A DNA stretch of 50,299 nucleotides from an uncultured Agathobacter sp. Lineage in GTDB: Bacteria; Bacillota; Clostridia; Lachnospirales; Lachnospiraceae. Shown here one piece after another: positions 24,060-31,607 of the stretch. The stretch is taken from positions 1 to 50,299 of the forward strand of contig CAJUND010000021.1 in assembly GCA_910587655.1 (NCBI GenBank). Reading direction: 5' to 3'. The notes beneath the pieces were generated by a model. It searched no databases. It was not told the DNA's origin and saw only the letters and a list, made by a program, of their open reading frames with translations. The first letter of the stretch is position 1. Each line of letters begins with the position of its first letter. The position numbers were made by a program, and so were the translations under genes.

Positions 24060-24358
24060 CTACGAGGTAAAATATGCCCCGATTTCCTTAATTTTTTTCC
24101 CGGTCGCCTTTTTGGCAAGTATGATGGAAATGTTTGTGCCGTTTTCCATGTCCTCACGGTACCTTTCATACACGATTACGCTGCCAAAAACCCCTGTAAC
24201 CGCATAAACCGGGCTTTTCTGGGAACTGCTTATCAGCGTGGTTTCCTTTTTTGTATCTGGATTAACTTTTTTCAGACCTTCATCATAGGCCGCAAGATAC
24301 AAGTTGTTCCCCTCGGTGAAAAGACTTTCCAGTGTATCGCCTGATTTGCAGGTATAAA
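24060..24358 (-). pseudogene. Duplicated 3' end of the DUF5050-like gene
   Basis: Codes for the last approximately 98 residues of the protein encoded at 25782-26870, with about three base differences over 310. It has no start. It is cut on one side by the second ISAs1 remnant at 24358 and its 3' flank holds the complete IS. The near identity means recent duplication or gene conversion. Confidence 0.88.
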
Positions 24359-24633
24359 CGATACAGGATGAAAAAGGGGAAAGGAAAGAATGGCGGTATT
24401 ATATCAGCAGCCTTGGAGCGGACACAGAAACATTCCGTAGGGCAGTAAGGGAACACTGGAGTGTGGAGGGCATGCACTGGCATTTAGATGTGACATTTCG
24501 GGAGGATGCCAACACAACGCTGGATAAGCTGGCAGCAAAGAACCAGAATATTATCAGGAAATGGAGCCTGAGCATCCTGAAAATGATAGAACTGATGAAA
24601 CCCGGACTGTGCATGAAAAGAGAATCCAATTGA
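24358..24633 (+). pseudogene. Remnant of a second ISAs1-type transposase (C-terminal part)
   Basis: About 90 residues in frame up to TGA at 24631-24633, with EWRYYISSLGADTETFRRA and VREHWSVEGMHWHLDVTF, matching the last third of the transposase in the neighbouring IS but clearly diverged. The N-terminal two thirds and both element ends are missing. Its stop codon overlaps the -35 box of the toxin promoter. Confidence 0.85.
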
Positions 24634-24658
24634 AATTCCTGTCGAACTGTGGTAGTAT
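24630..24658 (+). promoter_or_regulatory. Toxin gene promoter
   Basis: TTGAAA (24630-24635), 17-bp spacer, TAGTAT (24653-24658). The transcript should begin near 24665, giving a leader of about 100 bases before the small reading frame. Confidence 0.65.
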
Positions 24659-24664
24659 TTCATT

Positions 24665-24935
24665 GGGACTACCAGGATGGTAGGCGGTTAGCCCTCTCCG
24701 GAGGGACTGTGACCCTCCGTTTACATAGAAACCCGAAAGGGAATCTGGGAAAGGAGGGCTGAGCCAATGGATATTTTAGGACTTATGGCAGTGTTAAGCT
24801 TTGGCTTGACCTGCTTCGGAATAGGATACTCTATCGGTAAGGATAGTAACAAGACACAGAAATAGCCGCCCTATCTGCAAAACTGTGCGGCTATTTTAGC
24901 TAAACATATTGTGGCTAACCGTCTATCGGTAGTCC
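24665..24935 (+). other. Complementary 5' and 3' ends of the toxin mRNA
   Basis: The leader segment 24665-24693 (GGGACTACC ... GGCGGTTAGCC) is complementary to 24913-24935 (GGCTAACCG ... GGTAGTCC) beyond the reading frame, apart from a small bulge. A CCCTCCG segment near 24712-24719 also pairs with the AAAGGAGGG ribosome site at 24750-24758. This is the geometry of mRNAs that fold back to block their own translation. Confidence 0.6.
24767..24865 (+). CDS. 32-residue hydrophobic peptide, putative type I toxin
   Basis: The peptide has one predicted membrane helix (about residues 3-23; MDILGLMAVLSFGLTCFGIG) and a polar, lysine-containing tail (KDSNKTQK). A strong AAAGGAGGG lies 8 bases before the ATG. 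Size and layout match membrane-acting type I toxins and holin-like small toxins of Firmicutes. Its promoter, long structured leader, complementary mRNA ends, terminator and an opposed promoter for an overlapping RNA all fit that class. It sits between IS remnants. Toxicity is inferred from architecture only. Confidence 0.65.
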   Translation: MDILGLMAVLSFGLTCFGIGYSIGKDSNKTQK

Positions 24936-24970
24936 TATGGGACACCTGTTACCAGCAGGTGTCCTTCTTT
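24862..24970 (-). ncRNA. Putative antisense RNA antitoxin
   Basis: A promoter at 25005-24977 would start an RNA near 24970 running leftward across the toxin terminator, 3' untranslated region and stop codon. The hairpin 24893-24863 (TAGCCGC paired with GCGGCTA) followed by ATTTCT could end it, giving about 110 bases fully complementary to the toxin mRNA 3' end. Such 3'-overlapping antitoxins are known for TxpA/RatA and BsrG/SR4. The ends are estimates. Confidence 0.55.
24940..24970 (+). terminator. Toxin mRNA terminator
   Basis: GGACACCTG-loop-CAGGTGTCC (24940-24963) is a perfect 9-bp stem followed by TTCTTT. Confidence 0.8.
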
Positions 24971-24976
24971 ATGTTC

Positions 24977-25005
24977 AATATACCACAATCTGTGCAGGGT
25001 TTCAA
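24977..25005 (-). promoter_or_regulatory. Promoter of the antisense RNA
   Basis: Minus strand TTGAAA (25005-25000), 17-bp spacer, TATATT (24982-24977). It is stronger than the toxin promoter, as expected for an antitoxin. Confidence 0.65.
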
Positions 25006-25245
25006 GTGCTTTCTTCTGTCGGCGGCGGCGAGGAATAAATTTTATTATTCTGATGCTTCATGTATTTCCCTGCATTTTTTCTTAAATTATCCACATTTTT
25101 CAGATTTTTTTAATGAAAAGTCTTTTAATCCCCATCTGAGATAGGGGAACGGGCAAAGCCGTAGCGTTGCGCAGAGTATAAAAACTCCTATGCTATAATG
25201 ATATTGGTTTCGCAGGCCATATCAAAAGCATAGGAGGTATCCAAA

Positions 25246-25530
25246 ATGGATAATCAGAGTATAACACACACGAGATGGAATTGCACCTACCATATTGTTT
25301 TTATCCCGAAATACAGGAGAAAAATAATGTATGGGGAAACGAAAAAAACTTGGTGGAAATCATAAAGAAGCTGTGCGAGATGAAGCAGGTGTCTCTCATT
25401 GACGGGCGTATATGTAAAAACCATATCCACATATATGTGGCAATACCGCCGAAGATGAGTGTATCGGAATTCATGTCATATCTAAAAGGGAAGAGTACGC
25501 TGATGCTTTTTGACAGACATCCGGAGTATC
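25246..25530 (+). pseudogene. IS200-like TnpA transposase, frameshifted and truncated
   Basis: HUH single-strand transposase of the IS200/IS605 group. The start HTRWNCTYHIVFIPKYRRK is typical, and the metal-binding NHIHIYV (HUH) motif is present, followed by MSVSEFMSYLKGKS. The frame shifts at seven As (25342-25348), and the sequence leaves homology after FDRHPEY, before the catalytic tyrosine helix, so it is dead. AGGAGG precedes the ATG at 25246. Typical IS200 left-end sequence begins near 25140. The stretch 25530-25767 holds nothing I recognise. Confidence 0.85.
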
Positions 25531-25781
25531 ATCCTCTTTTTCTTTTTCCCGTTGTCCGTCCGCCTTTCCGTGCACAGACAGTTTTCACAGTGTTTCTCCT
25601 TAAAACAGAACAGACCGATCCCGTTTTTGTGTTTCCTTTTTTCTTCTTTTGTCATTTCTAAAACCACCTGTGAGAAAAATTTGTTGTATACATTTTACCG
25701 CACAGATGGTTTTTCTGCATGAAATCTTGCTACTTTATTGCGAAAAGTTTTTATTCCTCAACGCTGGCATGGTCTGGAAAT

Positions 25782-26870
25782 CTACGAGGTAAAATATGCC
25801 CCGATTTCCTTAATTTTTTTCCCGGTCGCCTTTTTGGCAAGTATGATGGAAATGTTTGTGCCGTTTTCCATGTCCTCACGGTACCTTTCATACACGATTA
25901 CGCTGCCAAAAACCCCTGTAACCGCATAAACCGGGCTTTTCTGGGAACTGCTTATCAGCGTGGTTTCCTTTTTTGTATCTGGATTAACTTTTTTCAGACC
26001 TTCATCATAGGTCGCAAGATACAAGTTGTTCCCCTCGGTAAAAAGACTTTCCAGGGTATCGCCTGATTTGCAGGTATAAACCTTTTTTGTTTTTCCGCTT
26101 TTCATGTTCAGACGGTAAACGATGGTTTTCAGTCCTTTTTTATCATCCGGTGTTTCCTCTGAATAAAAGAAACTGCTGCCGGACAGGGCATATTTACCGC
26201 CGCTGCCATCGATTGTTACCAGTTTCTTTGCCTTCGTTCCATTCATGCCGCTGCGGTATATTACCAGCTTCCCGGTCCGGGAATTCCTCGTCTGGTAATA
26301 AATGTTCGCCCCGTCAACGGCAAGTACTGATGTATCCTTCTTCTTCACAAGCGCTTTTTTACTGCCGCCGTCCGGGTTCATGGAATAAACCCCTGCCGGA
26401 CGCAGATAGCTGTTGTCAAACTCATCTGACACCAGCTCCGCCTTTGTGTAATAGATTTTCCCGTCTGCGGCTGCTACTGTCAGGGCGTAGCCGAAGCTCT
26501 TAAAACCGCTTCCATCCGGTTTTACGCGGACCAACTTACTCCTGGTTCCGTCCGAACCGCCGTAGGAATCATAAAGGGCGTAAATAAAGCCGTCATAAAC
26601 TGCAACCCTTGAAAATCCGTTTTCACCGGCTCCGCCTTTTACGGTATAAACCTCTTTTTTGCCTGTTCCGTCCGGTTTTACGGAATAGAGTTTGTTACGG
26701 ATTCCGTAATAAATCCGTCCCCCGTTTTCTGCCGCCATGGAACCAAGAAACTGGTTTGTCACGGTATTCCCAAGGGTATGGGTCTTTTTCGCTGTCACAA
26801 CGGACGTGCCGCAGGTAATCATCAGGCATACCGCAAGTAAAAGCGCAAGATTTCTCCTTGTTTTTTTCAT
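25782..26870 (-). CDS. Secreted DUF5050-like beta-propeller protein
   Basis: Exported protein of 362 residues with a signal peptide (KKTRRNLALLLAVCLMITCG, cut near VTAKK). The rest is repeats of about 45 residues with the pattern IYYxxxN.LYxxxPDGxxKK (GRIYYGIRNKLYSVKPDG, GKIYYTKAEL, ANIYYQTRNS), which fold as a beta-propeller in DUF5050-type proteins. Function is unknown; such proteins are common on Lachnospiraceae surfaces. AAGGAG precedes the ATG. A nearly identical piece of its 3' end is at 24060-24358. It is divergent from the xylanase gene. Confidence 0.85.
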   Translation of the reverse strand: MKKTRRNLALLLAVCLMITCGTSVVTAKKTHTLGNTVTNQFLGSMAAENGGRIYYGIRNKLYSVKPDGTGKKEVYTVKGGAGENGFSRVAVYDGFIYALYDSYGGSDGTRSKLVRVKPDGSGFKSFGYALTVAAADGKIYYTKAELVSDEFDNSYLRPAGVYSMNPDGGSKKALVKKKDTSVLAVDGANIYYQTRNSRTGKLVIYRSGMNGTKAKKLVTIDGSGGKYALSGSSFFYSEETPDDKKGLKTIVYRLNMKSGKTKKVYTCKSGDTLESLFTEGNNLYLATYDEGLKKVNPDTKKETTLISSSQKSPVYAVTGVFGSVIVYERYREDMENGTNISIILAKKATGKKIKEIGAYFTS

Positions 26871-27114
26871 TTCATATTCTCCTTCCTTTTTGCTTTCTAT
26901 TTATTCTATCGAAATAAAATGGAAAAACTTTCAATGAAACACAAATTTTTTAAAATTTCTTCCATTCTGCGGTATTGTTGTGAGGAATGAGCAATAATTA
27001 ACTATCATAATGGCAATATTTGTAAAGAAAATCACTTGTTTTTCCAGTAAAATTATTTGTGACGGCAGTGTATTCGGACACAGACGCCAAAATAAACTGA
27101 GAAGGAGACAGGGA

Positions 27115-29382
27115 ATGAGGAAAAAGGGTAAATCCATGAAACTTTCTGCCGGACTGGCAGTGCTTGGGCTGTCGCTTGCCATGGCAGGCTGCTCGCAGAA
27201 AGGACAGGCTGCGGACAATGAAGGATCGCAGGGAATCGAAGGCGGCATACAGCAGGAATGGGGTGAAGAGGACAAGCAGACTTTACGGTATGCATTTGAC
27301 AGGGATTTTGGAGGTAAGGCGGGGGTATGCGTCCCTATGGCAGCCTTAGAGGATGAGACAAGGATGAACCTTGTAGAATCCCAGTTTAACAGTGTGACTA
27401 TGGAAAATGAAATGAAACCGGAATCTCTTCTGGGAAGCAGTCCCAATATCGGGGAGGATGATTTCCCGGTTCTGGATTTTACTGCTTCGGATACGATTCT
27501 AAAGCAGATTAAGAAATATAATGACTCTGTGGGAATGGATGGAAAGAAAATATCTGTAAGAGGCCATGTACTGGTATGGCATTCCCAGACGCCGGAATGG
27601 TTTTTCCATGAGGATTATAAGGAGGATAAGCCTTATGTTTCCAAGGATGTGATGCTTGCCAGAATGGAAAATTATATTATGCAGGTCATGGAACATTATG
27701 ACGGTGCAGACAGCGAATTTAAGGGAATGATTTACGCATGGGATGTTGTAAATGAGGCGGTAAATGACACAGACGGGGGAATGAGGACAGACTCCTCATG
27801 GTTTAGGGTATTTTACAACTTTGACTATGTAGAGCAGGCATTTGTATATGCCAATCAGTATGCGCCCAAAAACGTGAAGCTCTTTTACAATGATTATAAT
27901 GATACCAATGCCAAAAAAGCGGACGGTATATGTACCCTGATTCAGAAGATTCAGGCAAATCCTGAAGCAAGAATTGACGGCATGGGGATGCAGGGACATT
28001 ATGACATGAATTTTTCCGCTTCCGAGTTTGAGGAAAGTGCGAAAAAATATGCCGCACTGGTAGATGAAATACAGATTACGGAGCTGGATTTGAAGTCCAG
28101 CACAGACTATGACGGCACTGCCACAGAAGAGGAATACCAGAAACAGGCATATGTATATAAATCGCTGTACGACACGGTAATCAGATTGAAAAACGAAGAA
28201 AAAATCCCCATTACAGCAATTGTATTCTGGGGAACAGATGATGGTAATTCCTGGCTGCAGGATGCTAACTCCGTAGGGGGTTCTGCTGATGGGACAAGGG
28301 CACAGTGTCCGCTGCTTTACGACGCTGATTACGAAAAGAAACCTGCATTCTGGGCATTTGTGGATGCCACACAGCTGAAACCCCTGATTCAGAATCTGCA
28401 GGTGTCACATATGGATGATTACGAGGGGGTAACGGAAACCGTATACGGAGACGAAGATACAAAAGTAAAATTCCAGCCAATATGGAATGAAAAGGGACTG
28501 GGTATCCGGATTCAGGTAGAAGACAAACAGGCTGATGATGATGACAGTGTAACAGTTTATGCCGGAATAAAGGCAGAAGACAAAGGAATGGAGGACATAC
28601 AGACCAGCACTGTTTCCAGAGCAGACGGTACTTCCAGTGATAAAGGCTATGAGGCAACCGTATTTTTTGACCAGAAGAATTTGGAGGCATTTGAGGAAAT
28701 TGCGTTTGACATCAGGGTAAATGACGGCGGAAAGCTTCTTTCATGGAATGATACAAACAATAACCAGGACAACAGTAATGAATCCTATGGAAATCTTGTC
28801 CTAAAACCTTTCGCTACTATTTACAAGGGGACTGTAAATGTGGACGGAGTCGAGGAAGGCGAATGGGAAAAGGCTCAGGAGCTGGAGCTGACGGTGGTAG
28901 GCACAGAAAACGGACAGCCGGAGGCATCGGCCAGGGCGAAGGCACTGTGGGATGAACATGCCCTTTATGTATTGGTAAAGGTTACAGACCCTAATCTGGA
29001 TGTGTCAGGCTCCGAAGTACATACAAAGGATTCCGTGGAGGTATTTGTTGACGAAAACAATGACAAGGCGGAAAGCTACCAGACAGATGATAAGCAGTAC
29101 CGTGTTAATTGTGAAAATGTGCATTCCTTTAACGGAAGCATGTGCAAGGAGGATTACATTACTTCCGAAACGGTAAAGACAGAAGACGGATACATGGTGG
29201 AAATGGCTATAGAATGGTCTGAAGTCCAGGTTCAGCCGGATATGCTGATCGGATTTGAGGTGCAGGTTAATGACTGCAAGGCAGGAGAAAGGCTGGGAGT
29301 GTTAAACTGGTATGACACGACCAATACCTGCTGGTCCAGCCCGGCATCTTATGGAACAGCAAGACTTGCAGAAAATAAATAA
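27115..29382 (+). CDS. GH10 endo-beta-1,4-xylanase lipoprotein with CBM9-like domains
   Basis: Cleaves internal xylan bonds outside the cell. The 755-residue protein begins with a lipoprotein signal ending AMAGC (Cys26), a polar linker, then a GH10 barrel (about 55-420): GHVLVWHSQTPEWFF substrate motif, acid/base Glu214 in WDVVNEAVND, nucleophile Glu323 in ITELDLKS. Two CBM9-like carbohydrate-binding domains follow (about 425-590 and 600-755; VEVFVDENNDKAESY is typical). I start at the ATG at 27115 after AAGGAG; an in-frame ATG at 27010 lacks a ribosome site. Lipid anchoring keeps products near the cell. No transporter for xylo-oligosaccharides is adjacent. Confidence 0.95.
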   Translation: MRKKGKSMKLSAGLAVLGLSLAMAGCSQKGQAADNEGSQGIEGGIQQEWGEEDKQTLRYAFDRDFGGKAGVCVPMAALEDETRMNLVESQFNSVTMENEMKPESLLGSSPNIGEDDFPVLDFTASDTILKQIKKYNDSVGMDGKKISVRGHVLVWHSQTPEWFFHEDYKEDKPYVSKDVMLARMENYIMQVMEHYDGADSEFKGMIYAWDVVNEAVNDTDGGMRTDSSWFRVFYNFDYVEQAFVYANQYAPKNVKLFYNDYNDTNAKKADGICTLIQKIQANPEARIDGMGMQGHYDMNFSASEFEESAKKYAALVDEIQITELDLKSSTDYDGTATEEEYQKQAYVYKSLYDTVIRLKNEEKIPITAIVFWGTDDGNSWLQDANSVGGSADGTRAQCPLLYDADYEKKPAFWAFVDATQLKPLIQNLQVSHMDDYEGVTETVYGDEDTKVKFQPIWNEKGLGIRIQVEDKQADDDDSVTVYAGIKAEDKGMEDIQTSTVSRADGTSSDKGYEATVFFDQKNLEAFEEIAFDIRVNDGGKLLSWNDTNNNQDNSNESYGNLVLKPFATIYKGTVNVDGVEEGEWEKAQELELTVVGTENGQPEASARAKALWDEHALYVLVKVTDPNLDVSGSEVHTKDSVEVFVDENNDKAESYQTDDKQYRVNCENVHSFNGSMCKEDYITSETVKTEDGYMVEMAIEWSEVQVQPDMLIGFEVQVNDCKAGERLGVLNWYDTTNTCWSSPASYGTARLAENK

Positions 29383-29387
29383 ACAAG

Positions 29388-29427
29388 AAGAGCTGTGCAT
29401 TTTATAATGAGTGCGCAGCTCTTTTTT
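29388..29427 (+). terminator. Xylanase terminator
   Basis: AAGAGCTGTGCA pairs with TGCGCAGCTCTT, followed by TTTTTT. It starts 6 bases after the stop codon. Confidence 0.88.
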
Positions 29428-29442
29428 ATGATTTCCTTATTG

Positions 29443-29631
29443 TTACTGGCGGATTTGCGGTAAATGTATAAATATAACGGTACTGGGAATTTCCCTGGGA
29501 ATATATATAAAACCAAATATTCCAATTATAATTCCTGCTACCGAGGTTATAATGCCACCTGATTTTGTATTTCGTCCAACTCCTAATAAAATACTCTCAT
29601 ATGCCACTGCTGCAGATGTTACTAAATTCAC
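29443..29631 (-). CDS. Small membrane protein, third copy of a tandem family
   Basis: A 62-residue protein starting at GTG 29631 after GAGGAGG. It contains one membrane helix (GGIITSVAGIIIGIFGFIYI) after an ESILLGVGRNTKS segment that matches EGILLRGRSTK of the copy at 30435-30599. Function unknown. It may be a decaying member, because its tail differs from the other copies. Confidence 0.5.
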   Translation of the reverse strand: MNLVTSAAVAYESILLGVGRNTKSGGIITSVAGIIIGIFGFIYIPREIPSTVIFIHLPQIRQ

Positions 29632-29689
29632 TCTTATTACCTCCTCACATACCGTCATTCGTGACTTAGGATTCATCAGCAGGCAGAGC

Positions 29690-29965
29690 ATACCCGTATC
29701 CTTGGTATTTCCTTTTCTAATGTAAGCCGCTGGTTTTCGACATTATTCTGGTAAATATATTCGCATCCTTGTCTTTCTGGAAACCACAACAGTTCTTTAG
29801 CTTTTTTAGTAGTCATACCAGTCCAACACTGAAAAACCCTATATCATTTAAAAGGAACTTTCCAACCATAAGCACAAAACACAAAAATGTTATTATCCAC
29901 ATAAAGACAGCGGTTCTGCGGTAACTGATTCGTTCCGTCTCCTCAAACCAAAACTCCAAATTAAT
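29690..29965 (-). pseudogene. Degenerate remnants of the tandem array
   Basis: 29690-29765 resembles a short piece of the leucine-rich surface gene (TTCTGGTAAATATATTCGCA, compare 32675-32710). About 29815-29965 encodes a broken copy of the FWFEE membrane protein (LEFWFEETER followed by a hydrophobic stretch). No start or continuous frame remains. Between 29965 and 30111 I see nothing. Confidence 0.55.
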
Positions 29966-30111
29966 TATTCTTATATCAAAAGTATATATTCTATGCTTTA
30001 TTTAATATCCAAAAATATCAATGCACTGTTTCCAACCGCAAACAATCAATCTATCTGGCATGACAAGTGTTTTTCTCCTCCATTTGGATGTCCTGCCAAA
30101 TACATACGATT

Positions 30112-30438
30112 TTAAAACCAGGGCACGCTATCCCAGTTAGCATAGGCAATAATTACTTCTATTATTGTAACAAAAATCAGTATTAATGAACACACTATAA
30201 TTTCTTTACCAGGTTCCACTTCCTCCTCAAACCAGAACTCCTCCACATTCCATTCATTAATCAAAAGAGATACCCTTTCACCCACTACATGTGACTTCTC
30301 CACTAAAGCTGATTTATCATAAAAATTGATTCCTTTATATTCATCTAATCCGAAAAAGGTGTAAATATAACAGCAGTGATGCCATTTTAGCTCTATTATT
30401 TCCTTTTGCATAATTGTAACATCTATTCTTTTTGTCAT
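30112..30438 (-). CDS. Small FWFEE-motif membrane protein, intact copy
   Basis: A 108-residue protein not recognised from known families. A soluble part (MTKRIDVTIMQKE, YTFFGLDEYKGINFYDKS, LLINEWNVEEFWFEEE) precedes one C-terminal membrane helix (IIVCSLILIFVTIIEVIIAYA) and the end NWDSVPWF. The ATG overlaps the TGA of the upstream small membrane gene (ATGA), so the pair is co-translated. A frameshifted homologue lies at 31030-31358 and a fragment near 29950. The layout (surface protein 3' end, then small membrane pair, repeated) recalls arrays of immunity genes, but no toxin domain is seen. Confidence 0.65.
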   Translation of the reverse strand: MTKRIDVTIMQKEIIELKWHHCCYIYTFFGLDEYKGINFYDKSALVEKSHVVGERVSLLINEWNVEEFWFEEEVEPGKEIIVCSLILIFVTIIEVIIAYANWDSVPWF

Positions 30439-30599
30439 ATGAATCCTTTTTTCTTATATAGAGCTATCTTCCTTGACTGCCAGATGTAACCGAATATCCC
30501 CATTACAAGACATATGATAATCATTGTAAGATATCCTAATTTTGTAGACCGTCCCCTTAACAATATCCCTTCTACAACCATTACAAAATCCATTTTCAT
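30435..30599 (-). CDS. Small single-helix membrane protein, second copy
   Basis: A 54-residue protein with a membrane helix (LTMIIICLVMGIFGYIW) between positive residues. The ATG at 30599 follows GGAGGA by 7 bases. It overlaps the FWFEE gene by 4 bases. Relatives lie at 31308-31487 and 29443-29631. Function unknown. Confidence 0.6.
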   Translation of the reverse strand: MKMDFVMVVEGILLRGRSTKLGYLTMIIICLVMGIFGYIWQSRKIALYKKKGFI

Positions 30600-30734
30600 G
30601 TATCGTCTCCTCCTATTCCCACGAAATCCCAACATGGTTATACATGAACCATAAGAACTTCACAATTTTTCAGAGTATAATCCTTCCGAAAAAATAGGTG
30701 ACCATTTTAACCGCTATTTTACTTCCGTCTTTTT

Positions 30735-31010
30735 ACAAGTTTCCCAACAGTAACGGTCTTTTTCTCTTCGTAGGCAAACTGAATGCTTTCCTCACTGACA
30801 GTACTACACGGAATTGTAACCACAAAACTTTTCTGGTATCCTTTCACTGCATTTCCCGCGTAGCTGGCTACGGGTATCCTGTACACTGACTGTAAGTATC
30901 AAACCTGCTGCCTGCTTTTTTATTGCAAACCAGCTTGTATGTTCTGGCAAATATATTTCTGTTCTTATTTTTCTGGGAATCATCATTGACAAACGTGTAT
31001 GTCATCTCCC
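30735..31010 (-). pseudogene. Duplicated fragment of the leucine-rich surface gene
   Basis: About 270 bases align with 32482-32750 of the large pseudogene at roughly three quarters identity, in the same order and orientation, with several small indels. This shows the whole block was once tandemly duplicated. No open frame remains. Confidence 0.8.
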
Positions 31011-31029
31011 TATTGGGCGCATAATCCCC

Positions 31030-31358
31030 TTAAAACCATGGAAGTTTATCCCAGTCCCTTATCGTACATGCCATATCCACCAATGCAACAAAACTCAGCA
31101 CAATTATCAACACAAGTAACCCTTTACCCGGTGGTTCATTTTCCTCCTCAAACCAGAACTCTTCCACATTCTCTTCATTAATTAAAAGGGAGACCTTTTC
31201 TCCCTCTGCATGTACATTCTCCAGTAAAAGCGACTTGTCATAAAAAATAATCCCTTCATATTCATCCAGCCCGGTAAACGTATAAAGATATCTGTATTTA
31301 GAATAGTTTATCGCTTTTTTTCCCTTTTCATAATAACAACATTAATACGTTTTGTCAT
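31030..31358 (-). pseudogene. FWFEE-motif membrane protein, frameshifted copy
   Basis: Starts MTKRINVVIMKRE at 31358 and, after a single-base shift in a run of seven Ts (31315-31321; A7 in the coding strand), continues LYTFTGLDEYEGIIFYDKS, NVEEFWFEEENE, a membrane helix and DKLPWF to the stop at 31030. It is collinear with the intact copy at 30112-30438. Confidence 0.75.
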
Positions 31359-31487
31359 ATGCCGTTTTTTTTCTTCAAATTTGAAAACTCTCCTTGACCA
31401 CCATATATAAACGGATATTCCTATTACAATCATTATTATATCTACTATTATATCTGCTTTTGTAGGTATTCCTCTGGGACTTCCCAT
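31308..31487 (-). pseudogene. Small membrane protein, first copy, fused by frame loss
   Basis: GGGAGG precedes the ATG at 31487. Membrane helix IIVDIIMIVIGISVYIWW, then basic residues. The copy at 30435-30599 stops at the ATGA junction, but this one reads through into the FWFEE gene start in the same frame and stops at 31308, so it has lost its proper end. Confidence 0.55.
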
Positions 31488-31607
31488 TTTTGCCTCCCAT
31501 AACCCAAAAATCCCGAACGACTTTATATGCTCAGAACATGTCAATAAGATCAAAGGTAATTTCTTCCCACATATCATCTTTCGGAATTTTGGGATTTATT
31601 TTTATTG

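Noticed and set aside
24665..24720. GC-rich leader resembling a riboswitch
   Set aside because: It does not match cyclic-di-GMP or other riboswitch cores I know; pairing to the mRNA 3' end and ribosome site explains it better.
25482..25667. 61-codon lysine-rich frame with several cysteines on the minus strand
   Set aside because: No ribosome site, no recognisable zinc-ribbon spacing, and it overlaps the IS200 remnant.
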